A stretch of DNA of 64,000 bases from an uncultured bacterium (GTDB lineage: Bacteria > Bacillota > Clostridia > Lachnospirales > Lachnospiraceae). The stretch is from contig CAJMON010000002.1 in assembly GCA_905214955.1 (NCBI GenBank), positions 27,281 through 91,280 of the forward strand. Direction: 5' to 3'. The notes under the pieces are model-generated. The model was not told the DNA's origin. It saw only the letters and a program-made list of their open reading frames with translations, and did not search any database. A program made the translations under genes and the position numbers. Positions 41,907 to 49,875 of this stretch are shown piece by piece (within the stretch, counting starts at the first letter, position 1; each line of letters begins with the position of its first letter).

Positions 41907-41936
41907 ATTATAGCATAGATTATTTTGCAGAAACAA
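41907..41936 (-). promoter_or_regulatory. sigma-A promoter of the mgsA-phosphate operon
   Basis: Minus-strand TTGTTT (41931-41936), 18 bp, TATAAT (41907-41912). Directly downstream a 6-bp dyad ACATCA/TGATGT (41892-41905) overlaps the start region and might be an operator. Confidence 0.6.
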
Positions 41937-41992
41937 TCTTTTTTTCGAAAAGTGTCATTTTTTCTGTTTTTTTTGCGAAACAGCTTTTTTAA

Positions 41993-42029
41993 CTTCAGCA
42001 TCAAAACACTTGCTGTTTTGATGCTGAAG
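41993..42029. repeat. Perfect 16-bp inverted repeat
   Basis: CTTCAGCATCAAAACA (41993-42008) and TGTTTTGATGCTGAAG (42014-42029) are exact reverse complements around a 5-nt loop. No T run follows on either strand, so it is not a normal terminator. A second dyad TTTTGC/GCAAAA (42057-42071), nested between CTC-GAG arms (GCTCTC 42051-42056, GAGAGC 42081-42086), follows. This is the main content of the 41845-42211 non-coding gap. Confidence 0.7.
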
Positions 42030-42124
42030 AAAGTGATTCAAGTGTGAGCTGCTCTCCTTTTGCGAAGCAAAACTTTTCATGAGAGCTGTGAATTTGTCTG
42101 TTTGCAAAGCATCTGCATATAGAT

Positions 42125-42167
42125 AAAAAGGACACCAGCTGGTTCCAAGCCAGAACCAGCGGCATCC
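42125..42167 (-). terminator. Terminator of the SASP gene
   Basis: GCTGGTTC (42138-42145) pairs with GAACCAGC (42153-42160); minus-strand T5 follows at 42125-42129. Confidence 0.83.
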
Positions 42168-42211
42168 TCTTTCATCCTGTTTATTTTATTTTTCCTGTTT
42201 TATCTGCCGGC

Positions 42212-42466
42212 TTAATACTGGCTTCCCTGGCCGCTCATACTGCCAGTTCCGCTCATAGAGCCCTGCCCGGACATCATGCGTTCCTGATTTTCAATCATCT
42301 TCTTCACCATATAACCGCCCACGCTTCCGTTCTGTCTGGAAGTCAGGTTTCCGTTATATCCGTCTGTCAGGGGAACGCCCAGTTCGCTGGCCACTTCCAT
42401 CTTGAAGCGGTCTAATGCGCCTTTTGCTTCCGGTACTGCTGTCGTGTTAGATGAACGATTTGCCAT
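42212..42466 (-). CDS. Alpha/beta-type small acid-soluble spore protein
   Basis: DNA-coating protein of dormant spores, 84 residues. Both signature blocks are visible: the GPR-protease site region EVASELGVPL (Glu-Val-Ala-Ser-Glu) and GYNGNLTSRQNGSVGGYMVKKM. The tail is M/S/G/Q-rich (MSGQGSMSGTGSMSGQGSQY). AAGGAGG precedes the ATG. It is monocistronic with a clear terminator, and is the strongest evidence for a spore-former. A forespore sigma-G promoter is expected but was not resolved by eye. Confidence 0.95.
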   Translation of the reverse strand: MANRSSNTTAVPEAKGALDRFKMEVASELGVPLTDGYNGNLTSRQNGSVGGYMVKKMIENQERMMSGQGSMSGTGSMSGQGSQY

Positions 42467-42581
42467 TTTAATACGCCTCCTTAGTCAATGTTTGTTTTTC
42501 AGATTTTTTGTGCAATGCTTGATTGCAACAATAGTATATGAAAAACCGGCGTAAATAAACTGGCAATTCCTGCATGTACTG

Positions 42582-43019
42582 TTAAATTTCGACACTGCCT
42601 GTGATCTCATCATTGATCACATAATAAGCTTTGTTTTCTTCCGGTTTGAGATACAGTGTCAGAGATTTCATTTCGGAAACTTTCTTTCCCATAGTTGCTG
42701 TCCAGATGGATTTTACTTTTTCCTCAATGTCCTGCTGGTCAATTTCTTTTCCAAGGTACTGCAGGTAAACAGTCTTTTTCAGAGTAGTTTTCTTCGGAGC
42801 TGCTTTTTTCACAACTTTTTCAACGGCTTCTGCTTTTTCTACCAGATTTGCAGCAGTTTCCGGTGCTTTTTCTACGACTTCTGCAACAGCTTCGTTTACT
42901 TTCTCAACAGCAGCTTTTGCAGCGGCAGCGGTTTTCTCAACTGTTTCCTTTGCGGCAGCCGTGGTCTTTGCAGCAGTTTCTTTTGCAGCTTTTACAGTTG
43001 TTTTTGAATTTTTTCTCAT
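42582..43019 (-). CDS. DUF6465 family protein with Ala/Lys-rich N-terminal arm
   Basis: From the ATG at 43019 (GAGGAGG upstream) it has 145 residues. The first about 75 are low-complexity Ala, Lys, Glu and Thr (KETAAKTTAAAKETVEKTA), resembling histone H1-like tails. The rest is a small conserved domain (VYLQYLGKEIDQQDIEEKVK, SLTLYLKPEENKAYYVINDE) that I recognise as DUF6465. Possible roles are nucleoid binding or cell-envelope association; none is established. It lies after recG on its own promoter (43086-43114). Confidence 0.7.
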   Translation of the reverse strand: MRKNSKTTVKAAKETAAKTTAAAKETVEKTAAAAKAAVEKVNEAVAEVVEKAPETAANLVEKAEAVEKVVKKAAPKKTTLKKTVYLQYLGKEIDQQDIEEKVKSIWTATMGKKVSEMKSLTLYLKPEENKAYYVINDEITGSVEI

Positions 43020-43085
43020 AATATCATTCCTCCTCATAAAAAAGAAGCTCATAAAAAGAAGCTGACTTCCCTTACAATCTCCATC

Positions 43086-43114
43086 ATCATATACCAATTT
43101 TGTAAAAAACGCAA
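43086..43114 (-). promoter_or_regulatory. Promoter of the DUF6465 gene, abutting the recG stop codon
   Basis: Minus-strand TTGCGT (43109-43114), 17 bp, TATGAT (43086-43091). The -35 begins at the base after the recG stop codon. Confidence 0.6.
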
Positions 43115-45169
43115 CTATAAATTCAATTTTTCGGCTCCCCATCCCTGATATTTCCGGATATGATTCAAAAAATCCGGATGTGCTTCCAGGTATCCAGGAC
43201 CCATTTTTTCGCAGTAATCGGCCGCTTCGGAAGCCAGCTTTAAAATACCTGCATCCTGAAAAACATCACCGATCCGGAAATTTAAAATGCCGCTTTGGCG
43301 AATGCCGAACAAATCTCCAGGCCCCCGAAGCTTTAAATCTTCTCCGGCAATAAAGAATCCGTCATTGGAGTGATTTAAAATCTCCAGTCGTTCTTTGGTC
43401 TTTTTGCTGTCGCTTCCCTGAACCAGGATGCAGTAAGACTGGGCGGAACCTCTTCCTACACGTCCCCGAAGCTGGTGCAGCTGTGCCAGGCCAAACCGCT
43501 CTGCATTTTCAATCATCATCACCGTAGCATTGGGTACATTGACCCCAACCTCCACAACGGTAGTAGAAACCAGAACCTGGATTTCATTTCGTAAAAACCG
43601 TTCCATGGTCTCATTTTTTTCTGCGGGTTTCATTTTTCCATGAAGAATGCCGACGGTGATATTTTCTGGAAATACACTGCAAAGCATGGCGGCATATTCG
43701 GTTACATTTTCTGCTTCAATCGTCTCACTCTCTTCCACCATGGGGCAGATCACATAGGCCTGATGCCCTGCCGTCACTTCCTTTAAGATAAATTCGTAGG
43801 CTTTTTTCCGGTATCTGGTATCTACAACGCAGTTTTTAATGGGAAGACGGCTGGCTGGCAGCTCATCTACCACGGAAATGTCCAGATCCCCGTAGAGAAT
43901 CACCGCCAGAGTCCTTGGTATGGGTGTGGCACTCATAACCAGGGTATGGGGAAGCATTCCTTTTTCACTCAGGGCTTCTCTTTGGCGCACGCCGAAGCGG
44001 TGCTGTTCATCAGTGATTACCAGGGCCAGCCGGTCATAGGATACTGGCTCCTGAATCAGGGCATGGGTTCCAATGATGACATCAGCTTCATGCTCCTGAA
44101 TCTGCCGGTATGCCTTCCGTTTTTCCTTTGCCGTCATGGAGCCGGTAAGGAGAATTCCGCGAAAAGGCAGATGCTGCGCTTCCGTCAGTTTCTGAAAAGC
44201 TTCAAAATGCTGGCGGGCAAGGACTTCTGTTGGCACCATCAGCGCTCCCTGGCAGCCATTTCCAGCAGTATACAAAAGAGCTAAAAATGCCAGGATGGTT
44301 TTTCCAGAACCGACGTCTCCCTGCACCAGTCTTGCGCTGGCTTTCGTGCCTTTTAGATCCGCCTTGATCTCGTTCCACACCTTTTCCTGGGCTTTTGTCA
44401 GGGAAAAATTCAGGTTCTGAATCACGTTTTCCAAAAATTCCGGTTCTTTTAAGGAAAATACCGTGTCTTTCCGGATATCCTGCTTTTTTAATGCCCGTAC
44501 TGCCAGAATGAATGCCAAAAATTCGTCAAATACCAGTCGGGACCTGGCACGGTGCATACAAGCTTCATTTTCCGGAAAATGGATCTGCACAAGAGAAGTC
44601 CGGTAGTCTTCCAGAGAAAAACTGGAAAGGAGTTCTTCCGGCAGATATTCACGGGTCAGCTCCTCATCTGCCATCACCTGATGCATGGCCTTTTGAAGCA
44701 TGTTGTTTGTCAGGCCTTCACACAAAGGATACACTGGCTGCAGTACACTGCGCAAAGCCTGGTATTCGGCTGGTTCATACACGGATGGCTGTTCCATGGT
44801 TAGATGTTTTTTCTTCATGGTGAGTTTTCCGCGAAATACTAGGTGGGCGCCGCGCTTTAAGGTGTTTTTTAGATACGGCATATGATACCACACCACATCC
44901 ACCGCCCCGCTTTTATCCCGAAGCACCCCTTTGGTCATCTGAAGGGCATGGATTCTGTTGACGCTTAAGTCCCGTTCCAGCCAGGCATACACAGCCGCGG
45001 TCTGCCCTTCTTTTAGTTCTGAAATCTCTGTGACATCTCCAAATGTCTCATAGGTTCTTGGAAAATAGTGAAGCAGATCTCCTACGTCCGAAATACCGGC
45101 TTTCTGGAAAATCTGCTTCGTTTTTTCACCGATTCCTTTGAGAGAGTCCAGAGCCTGGGTCTCTTTCAT
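43115..45169 (-). CDS. recG: ATP-dependent DNA helicase RecG
   Basis: Reverses stalled forks and branch-migrates Holliday junctions. 684 residues. Wedge/OB domain at about 1-190 (SLKGIGEKTKQIFQKAGISD). Helicase motifs: Walker A RLVQGDVGSGKTILAFLALL, GTHALIQEPV, VITDEQHRFGVRQR (DEQH), MSATPIPRTLA, ILHGKMKPAEKN, VSTTVVEVGVNVPNATVMMI, QLRGRVGRG. Close behind fakA (16 bp), the same order as in Bacillus apart from missing genes. Confidence 0.98.
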   Translation of the reverse strand: MKETQALDSLKGIGEKTKQIFQKAGISDVGDLLHYFPRTYETFGDVTEISELKEGQTAAVYAWLERDLSVNRIHALQMTKGVLRDKSGAVDVVWYHMPYLKNTLKRGAHLVFRGKLTMKKKHLTMEQPSVYEPAEYQALRSVLQPVYPLCEGLTNNMLQKAMHQVMADEELTREYLPEELLSSFSLEDYRTSLVQIHFPENEACMHRARSRLVFDEFLAFILAVRALKKQDIRKDTVFSLKEPEFLENVIQNLNFSLTKAQEKVWNEIKADLKGTKASARLVQGDVGSGKTILAFLALLYTAGNGCQGALMVPTEVLARQHFEAFQKLTEAQHLPFRGILLTGSMTAKEKRKAYRQIQEHEADVIIGTHALIQEPVSYDRLALVITDEQHRFGVRQREALSEKGMLPHTLVMSATPIPRTLAVILYGDLDISVVDELPASRLPIKNCVVDTRYRKKAYEFILKEVTAGHQAYVICPMVEESETIEAENVTEYAAMLCSVFPENITVGILHGKMKPAEKNETMERFLRNEIQVLVSTTVVEVGVNVPNATVMMIENAERFGLAQLHQLRGRVGRGSAQSYCILVQGSDSKKTKERLEILNHSNDGFFIAGEDLKLRGPGDLFGIRQSGILNFRIGDVFQDAGILKLASEAADYCEKMGPGYLEAHPDFLNHIRKYQGWGAEKLNL

Positions 45170-45185
45170 TGCGGAACCTCCTGTG

Positions 45186-46850
45186 TTATTCGATGGAAAC
45201 TACGTAATAATAAATGGGCTGGCCGCCGGAATAAATCTCCACATCGCAGTCCGGATATTCTTCCATAATTTCTTTTCCAAACTTCTCTGCATCTTCTTCT
45301 TTTACATCTTCGCCGTAGTAGATGCTGATCAGTTCTGTTTCCTCATCTGTCAGAAGATTGATGGTCTCTTTTGTGATCTCGTTTAATTCTTTTCCAACTG
45401 CCAGAATGCCGTGATCACCAATGCCCATGATGTCCCCCTCGTGGATCTCTTTGTCATCAATGTGGGTATCCCGCACTGCGTAAGTCACCTGTCCTGTCCG
45501 GACTCTGGAAATCTCTTCTTTCATGTTTTCCAGATTTTCTTCCGGAGTCTTCTCCTGATTGTAATTGATGATAGCGGTAATTCCCTGGGGAATCGTCTTG
45601 GTGGGCACCACAAAAACTTTCTTTTCTTTTTCAAGAAGCTGCGCCTGGTTGGCAGCCAGAATGATGTTTTTATTGTTGGGGAAAATGAAAATGTTTTCCG
45701 CATTGACTGCCGCAATGGCTGTCAGCATGTCCTCGGTGCTGGGGTTCATGGTCTGACCGCCCTCAATCAAGTAATCAGCACCCAGTCCCCGGAAGATCTC
45801 GCCGATGCCGTCACCAATGGAAACGGAAATGAATCCCACTTCTTTTTTGGGACCTTTTAAAGCTTCTTCTTTCTGCTTTGCTGCCTGGCGTTCTGCATCT
45901 TTGATGACTTTTTCCCGGTGCTCTTCCCGCATGTTGTCAATCTTCATTCTGGTCAGTTCACCGTAAGTCAGCGCTCTTGAGATCGCTTTTCCAGGATCAT
46001 TGGTATGTACATGAACCTTTACGATCTCGGAATCTGCCACGCAGACGATGGAATCGCCGATAGACTCCAGAAATGCCTTGAATTCCCGCTCTTTTTCTTC
46101 GGTAAATTCTTTCTTCAGCAGGATGATAAACTCGGTACAGTAGCCGAAACGGATCTCTTTTTCTTCAGCAGGAGCAGATACGGCAGGAGCGGTTGTCTCT
46201 TTCTTCGGCAGATCTACGGTATAATCAATCTCTTTTCCAAGATATGCGTCGTAAGCGCCTTTTAACACCTGCACCAGTCCCTGGCCGCCGGAATCCACAA
46301 CACCGGCTTCTTTCAATACGGGAAGCATCTCCGGTGTACGGGAGAGAACTTCTTCTGCTGCTGCAATCACAGAACCTAAGAACTCTGTCATATCCAGTCC
46401 AGCTTCCAAAAGCTCCACTGCTTTGTCAGAAGCGCCCTTGGCAACGGTCAGAATGGTTCCTTCTTTGGGCTTCATGACTGCCTTGTATGCGGTTTCCACT
46501 GCTTTTACAAATGCATGTGCCAGAATCACCTGGTCTAATTCTTCGTAATCCCGGATGCCTTTGGTAAATCCTCTGAAAAGCTGGGAAAGAATGACTCCGG
46601 AGTTTCCTCTGGCTCCTCTTAAAGAACCGGAAGAGATTGCCTTTGAAAGGGTCTTCATGTCCGGATTTTCCAGCGCTGCCACTTCTTTTGCAGCGGACAT
46701 CACGGTCATCGTCATGTTGGTACCGGTGTCACCGTCCGGGACAGGGAATACATTCAATTCATTGATCCATTCCTTATTCGCTTCCAGATTCTTCGCTCCG
46801 GCAAGAAACATTTTCGCGCAGAGTCCGGCATTTATCGTCGTTGTTTCCAA
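45186..46850 (-). CDS. fakA: Fatty acid kinase FakA-like protein (DAK2/DhaL-type, YloV)
   Basis: ATP-dependent kinase that phosphorylates FakB-bound fatty acids so exogenous acids can enter lipid synthesis. 554 residues. The DhaL-like N-terminal domain carries VPDGDTGTNMTMTVMSA (ATP/Mg-binding Asp) and GARGNSGVILSQLFRGF; then VVDSGGQGLVQVLKGAYDAY. The rest is the central FakB-binding and C-terminal domains. It uses a TTG start with GGAGG 8 nt upstream. It follows the Asp23/YloU gene, as in the Firmicutes rpmB-yloU-yloV-recG cluster. Confidence 0.9.
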   Translation of the reverse strand: METTTINAGLCAKMFLAGAKNLEANKEWINELNVFPVPDGDTGTNMTMTVMSAAKEVAALENPDMKTLSKAISSGSLRGARGNSGVILSQLFRGFTKGIRDYEELDQVILAHAFVKAVETAYKAVMKPKEGTILTVAKGASDKAVELLEAGLDMTEFLGSVIAAAEEVLSRTPEMLPVLKEAGVVDSGGQGLVQVLKGAYDAYLGKEIDYTVDLPKKETTAPAVSAPAEEKEIRFGYCTEFIILLKKEFTEEKEREFKAFLESIGDSIVCVADSEIVKVHVHTNDPGKAISRALTYGELTRMKIDNMREEHREKVIKDAERQAAKQKEEALKGPKKEVGFISVSIGDGIGEIFRGLGADYLIEGGQTMNPSTEDMLTAIAAVNAENIFIFPNNKNIILAANQAQLLEKEKKVFVVPTKTIPQGITAIINYNQEKTPEENLENMKEEISRVRTGQVTYAVRDTHIDDKEIHEGDIMGIGDHGILAVGKELNEITKETINLLTDEETELISIYYGEDVKEEDAEKFGKEIMEEYPDCDVEIYSGGQPIYYYVVSIE

Positions 46851-46863
46851 AACAAGTTCCTCC

Positions 46864-47220
46864 TTAATCGATGGTTCTTACGCCTTCCACATAAATATTG
46901 ATCTTGTCAATTTCCATGCCTGTGAATTCTTCTACTTTATATTTGACGTTATTCAGCAGATTATCTGCTACGGCAGGGATGCTTACGCCGTAAGCTACGA
47001 TCACATGGAAATCCAGGGAGATCTTATTGTCCTCTATGGTGACATTGATTCCGTGCTTTAAGCTGTCTTTTTTCAAAAGCCGTACAAATCCATCTTTCAT
47101 GTTTACTGTGGCCATTCCTACGATTCCGAAACACTCCACTGCAACGCTGCCAGCGTAAGTGGCAATGACATCTGTATCAATGAGAATGGAACCCAGTTCT
47201 GTATTCATGCGTCCCTTCAT
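46864..47220 (-). CDS. Asp23/Gls24 family envelope stress protein (YloU)
   Basis: A 118-residue Asp23/DUF322 protein. Seen: GSILIDTDVIATYAGSVAVE, GVNVTI-like IKHGINVTIEDNKISLDFHV and YGVSIPAVADNLLNNVKYKV. Homologues are membrane-associated stress or alkaline-shock proteins, but the biochemical role is unclear. AGGAGG upstream. First gene of the yloU-fakA-recG operon, divergent from rpmB. Confidence 0.88.
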   Translation of the reverse strand: MKGRMNTELGSILIDTDVIATYAGSVAVECFGIVGMATVNMKDGFVRLLKKDSLKHGINVTIEDNKISLDFHVIVAYGVSIPAVADNLLNNVKYKVEEFTGMEIDKINIYVEGVRTID

Positions 47221-47272
47221 ATTTTGAACCTCCTGTTTTCCGTATAATCCTTTTTCGTATATGAACGATTTT

Positions 47273-47301
47273 ATTATACCCTGTTTTCCTATAAAAGGAA
47301 A
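47273..47301 (-). promoter_or_regulatory. Promoter of the yloU-fakA-recG operon
   Basis: A good TATAAT (47273-47278) on the minus strand; the -35 (TTTCCT at 47296-47301, 17-bp spacer) is weak. Confidence 0.5.
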
Positions 47302-47331
47302 TGACTTTTTTCATTTTTTTTAAAATTTCGC

Positions 47332-47360
47332 TTGCAAAAAAGAATTTGATCTGCTACAAT
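47332..47360 (+). promoter_or_regulatory. sigma-A promoter of rpmB
   Basis: TTGCAA (47332-47337), 17 bp, TACAAT (47355-47360), plus strand. Confidence 0.72.
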
Positions 47361-47423
47361 AAATAAAGTCGTGAGTCTATGAGCGATAGACTGAACGTGA
47401 ATTTATTTCGAGGAGGTGCAGTC

Positions 47424-47609
47424 ATGGCTAAATGTGCTATTTGCGATAAGGGTGCTCATTTCGGCATCAAAGTAAGTCACTCCCACAGAAGATCTAACAA
47501 GATGTGGAAGTCCAACGTTAAATCCGTCAGAGTGAAGGAAAACGGCGTTGCAAAGAAAATGTATGTGTGTACTTCTTGCCTGAAGTCCGGTAAAGTAGAA
47601 AGAGCTTAA
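47424..47609 (+). CDS. rpmB: 50S ribosomal protein L28
   Basis: A 61-residue large-subunit protein. The zinc-ribbon form: CAIC near the start and CTSC near the end. Also KVSHSHRRSNKMWKSN, the L28 signature region. Starts at 47424 behind a perfect AGGAGGTG; an upstream in-frame ATG at 47379 is not used. Monocistronic, with promoter and terminator. Confidence 0.97.
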   Translation: MAKCAICDKGAHFGIKVSHSHRRSNKMWKSNVKSVRVKENGVAKKMYVCTSCLKSGKVERA

Positions 47610-47625
47610 TGAAGCGTGAAATCCA

Positions 47626-47652
47626 GGAGCGGTGAATTTTCCGCTCCTTTTT
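47626..47652 (+). terminator. Terminator of rpmB
   Basis: GGAGCGG (47626-47632) pairs with CCGCTCC (47641-47647), followed by T5. Confidence 0.9.
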
Positions 47653-47678
47653 CGCGTTTTTCTATTATGTCTGCCCTT

Positions 47679-47819
47679 TTAACATCCGCAGAAAAGGAAA
47701 TATCCCAAAATCAAAAAAGCTGCTGTAAGTAGGAGCCTTACCACATCATTTGGGACAAAAAATGCCAAGAGCATTCCGATCCCCACAAAAAATAATGTGT
47801 AACCGCATATGCGTTTCAT
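47679..47819 (-). CDS. Small hydrophobic membrane protein (46 residues)
   Basis: Starts at ATG 47819 (AGAGG upstream), in-frame to a longer frame that begins inside ytfJ and is rejected. The sequence has two hydrophobic segments (YTLFFVGIGMLLAFFV and LLLTAAFLILGYFLF) and ends in CGC. It sits 58 bp after ytfJ, so it may be in that operon. No family recognised. Its short size keeps confidence moderate. Confidence 0.55.
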   Translation of the reverse strand: MKRICGYTLFFVGIGMLLAFFVPNDVVRLLLTAAFLILGYFLFCGC

Positions 47820-47877
47820 AGATGCCTCTTTTCGCAGCTTTTTTCTTCTATTATATGCTGTTCTTTTTTGTCTATGC

Positions 47878-48240
47878 TTACTCTTCTGTCTTGGTACTCT
47901 CCTCATCGGTTCCTGTAAAACGATTTACAAAATCTGGAACCATATCCAGAATTTTGGTTAATCCATCCTGATTTTTGATGTTTACCAATTTAGTCGTTCC
48001 ATTCTGGATCACCAGCACAGCGCTTGGAGTCATTTTACCGCCCATTCCGCCGCCTCCGCCGTTTTTCTTATCTTCTGCCTTTGCGGTAGCTGCCACGCCA
48101 AAGGTCACATCCACCAGGGGAAGAAGAATCGTATCTCCCACGGTAATGGCGTCCCCCACTACGGTTTTGGTTGTCACAAAGCTGTCCATTCCTTTGAAAA
48201 GGGAATCTACTGTGTTTTGAAAGTTGTTTTCTGATGCCAT
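47878..48240 (-). CDS. ytfJ: Sporulation protein YtfJ (GerW family)
   Basis: A 120-residue GerW/YtfJ protein. Seen: TTKTVVGDAITVGDTILLPL, VTFGVAATAKAEDKK, a glycine-rich GGGGGMGGKM stretch and TPSAVLVIQNGTTKLVNI. In Bacillus the protein is made in the forespore and needed for germination/coat quality. GGAGG 8 nt before the ATG. Follows ytfI by 21 bp, the same pairing as in Bacillus. Confidence 0.92.
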   Translation of the reverse strand: MASENNFQNTVDSLFKGMDSFVTTKTVVGDAITVGDTILLPLVDVTFGVAATAKAEDKKNGGGGGMGGKMTPSAVLVIQNGTTKLVNIKNQDGLTKILDMVPDFVNRFTGTDEESTKTEE

Positions 48241-48261
48241 ATGCTTATCCTCCTACTTTCA

Positions 48262-49323
48262 TTATCTTTTTCCACGAATCATTTTCAGGCGTTTCCATGC
48301 ACGCCGCAGATTTTTATCAAAAAACATACAAACCGCTGCTTTTGCAAGATAGCACAGACGGATGTGTCCTGTCATCACTGCTTCTCCATCCAGAAGAAGC
48401 TCCTCTGTTTCAAACTCCGGATAAAGAGCAAACTCCTGCCCGGGGCTGGCAGTCAAAAGATACAAAATACCAGCTGCCTGTCCGGTAAGCGAGGGATCTG
48501 TAAATCCAAATTTGAGATACCCTTCTGCCTTTCTTGGACGGTAATGCTTCCAGAAAAGAGTCAGATAGCGTTTGACTTCTTTTAGCACTGCCTGTACCTC
48601 TTCCGAATGATAAAAGTCCAGATAGACCTGTACTTTTTCTTTCAGATTCTGAAGCTTCCTGGCCGTTTTCTTTAGGTTCTCCCTGATTCTGCGAAGCTTT
48701 TCTATAAGCTTCCGGATGCCTTTTCTAATCCGATCCAGAATCCGCACCGGGATTTCAAATAAGGACGAAAACTTTTCAACAAAACTGTTTCTGGATGTTT
48801 TCTCAGATGCTTCTTTGGGATTCTGCACAGATTCTTTCACAGCTTCCGGTATAGACGCTGCAGATTTTCTCTCCATTTCTTTAATTGCTTCTGCCGCAGG
48901 TTCTTTTGGCTTTGGAGCTTTGGCAGGAAGCTCTTTTAGAAATTCCTCTGTTTTTCCAGGCTCTGGAGCTTTGGGTATTTCGCCCTTTGAAGTTTCGATT
49001 TTAGGCGTTTCGGTTTTTACCGGTGATTTTTTCAATTTTGTTTTTTTGACCTTTGTTTTTTCTCCTTTTGGAAGAGAAAACCAGGCGGCTTTTACTTTCC
49101 AGGAAAGGCCTTTCCCTTTTTCAAAGCTTCCCTGTATTTTCAGAAGTCCCAAAAGCCAGGAAACACTTCCGCCTCCGCCATAAGTTTCTTTGTGATAACT
49201 GCCGGAAATCTCATACCGCAGCGGCACAAAAAGCACAAGCCCAGTCAGAAGAAGCAGCAACAAAATCAGCACGGCAAACAGGATTCCTATGAGCTTCAGT
49301 ATAACCAAAATCAGATGCAACAT
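48262..49323 (-). CDS. DUF2953 domain protein (YtfI-like)
   Basis: A 353-residue protein with one N-terminal membrane helix (ILFAVLILLLLLLTGLVLFV), a DUF2953 N-terminal portion (LRYEISGSYHKETYGGGGSV), then a long Lys/Pro/Glu-rich linker at about 90-190 and a basic helical part, and a C-terminal conserved region (PRKAEGYLKFGFTDPSLTGQ). It precedes ytfJ as YtfI does in Bacillus, so it probably belongs to spore formation. The linker is longer and more charged than I would expect. Confidence 0.8.
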   Translation of the reverse strand: MLHLILVILKLIGILFAVLILLLLLLTGLVLFVPLRYEISGSYHKETYGGGGSVSWLLGLLKIQGSFEKGKGLSWKVKAAWFSLPKGEKTKVKKTKLKKSPVKTETPKIETSKGEIPKAPEPGKTEEFLKELPAKAPKPKEPAAEAIKEMERKSAASIPEAVKESVQNPKEASEKTSRNSFVEKFSSLFEIPVRILDRIRKGIRKLIEKLRRIRENLKKTARKLQNLKEKVQVYLDFYHSEEVQAVLKEVKRYLTLFWKHYRPRKAEGYLKFGFTDPSLTGQAAGILYLLTASPGQEFALYPEFETEELLLDGEAVMTGHIRLCYLAKAAVCMFFDKNLRRAWKRLKMIRGKR

Positions 49324-49338
49324 ATACGTTTCCTGCCT

Positions 49339-49692
49339 TTACTCTTTATTTTGCCGGTGCTTACGCAGATAGGCTTTTACATCTGCAGCCCCCGTCTCTT
49401 GTAAAGTCTCCTCCAGGATCTGCTGTACCAGTGCCACTGCTTCTTCCCGTCCCTGGGCAATGCCCACAATCTCCGGAAGATTTCTGCGCAGGGCTGGCTG
49501 CTTTAAATAAGCAGAGGAAAGAATATCAAAGAGATCCTGTCCATTTGCCGCAAAAGTAATCAGATAGAGATCCGGCCGCACTGCATTGTGATTGAGTTTT
49601 CTTACCAGCCGCTTTTTCTGAACAGCCAGTTTAGGGTCTGCATAGAGGGGACAATACCAGTCCAGCTTTGAAATCTGCTTTTTCTCAGGCAT
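49339..49692 (-). CDS. Conserved hypothetical protein (117 residues)
   Basis: Starts at ATG 49692 (AAAGGAGG upstream) with MPEKKQISKLDWYCPLYADP. Mostly helical, hydrophilic, without signal peptide or membrane helix. A run of conserved-looking segments is visible (LVRKLNHNAVRPDLYLITFA, LPEIVGIAQGREEAVALVQQ), but I do not recognise the family. It lies 15 bp before the ytfI gene and reads into it, so it may be in the ytfI-ytfJ operon. Confidence 0.65.
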   Translation of the reverse strand: MPEKKQISKLDWYCPLYADPKLAVQKKRLVRKLNHNAVRPDLYLITFAANGQDLFDILSSAYLKQPALRRNLPEIVGIAQGREEAVALVQQILEETLQETGAADVKAYLRKHRQNKE

Positions 49693-49708
49693 AGCCAGCC
49701 TCCTTTTT

Positions 49709-49737
49709 ATTAGAATCAAAATGGTCTGTTGAACCAA
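49709..49737 (-). promoter_or_regulatory. Weak candidate promoter of the 49692 gene
   Basis: Minus-strand TTGGTT (49732-49737), 17 bp, TCTAAT (49709-49714). Sits between that gene and the palindromic element at 49745-49830. Confidence 0.3.
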
Positions 49738-49744
49738 TTCTTGA

Positions 49745-49830
49745 TACGCTTACAACTATGAGAAACACGCTTTGCAAGGTTCTCAAGTTATCGCGGTATC
49801 TACGTTCCACTTCGGTCGTTGCTAAGCGTA
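49745..49830. repeat. About 86-bp palindromic element with imperfect terminal inverted repeats
   Basis: Left arm TACGCTTACAAC (49745-49756) and right arm GTTGCTAAGCGTA (49818-49830) are reverse complements except for one extra base. The interior has a GAGAA/TTCTC dyad. Part of the interior, TTAGCAACGACCGAAGTG (minus strand), is close to the TTTAGCATCGACCGGAGTG of the element at 58415-58498. No coding sequence. Confidence 0.5.
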
Positions 49831-49835
49831 ATTGT

Positions 49836-49873
49836 TACAAAAGCGGAACCGGCATTTCTGCGGGTCCCGCTTC
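49836..49873 (-). terminator. Terminator of the NUDIX gene
   Basis: AGCGG-CC-G pairs with C-GG-CCGCT around an A/T loop, with a short T run on the minus strand just past the stop codon. Confidence 0.7.
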
Positions 49874-49875
49874 TG

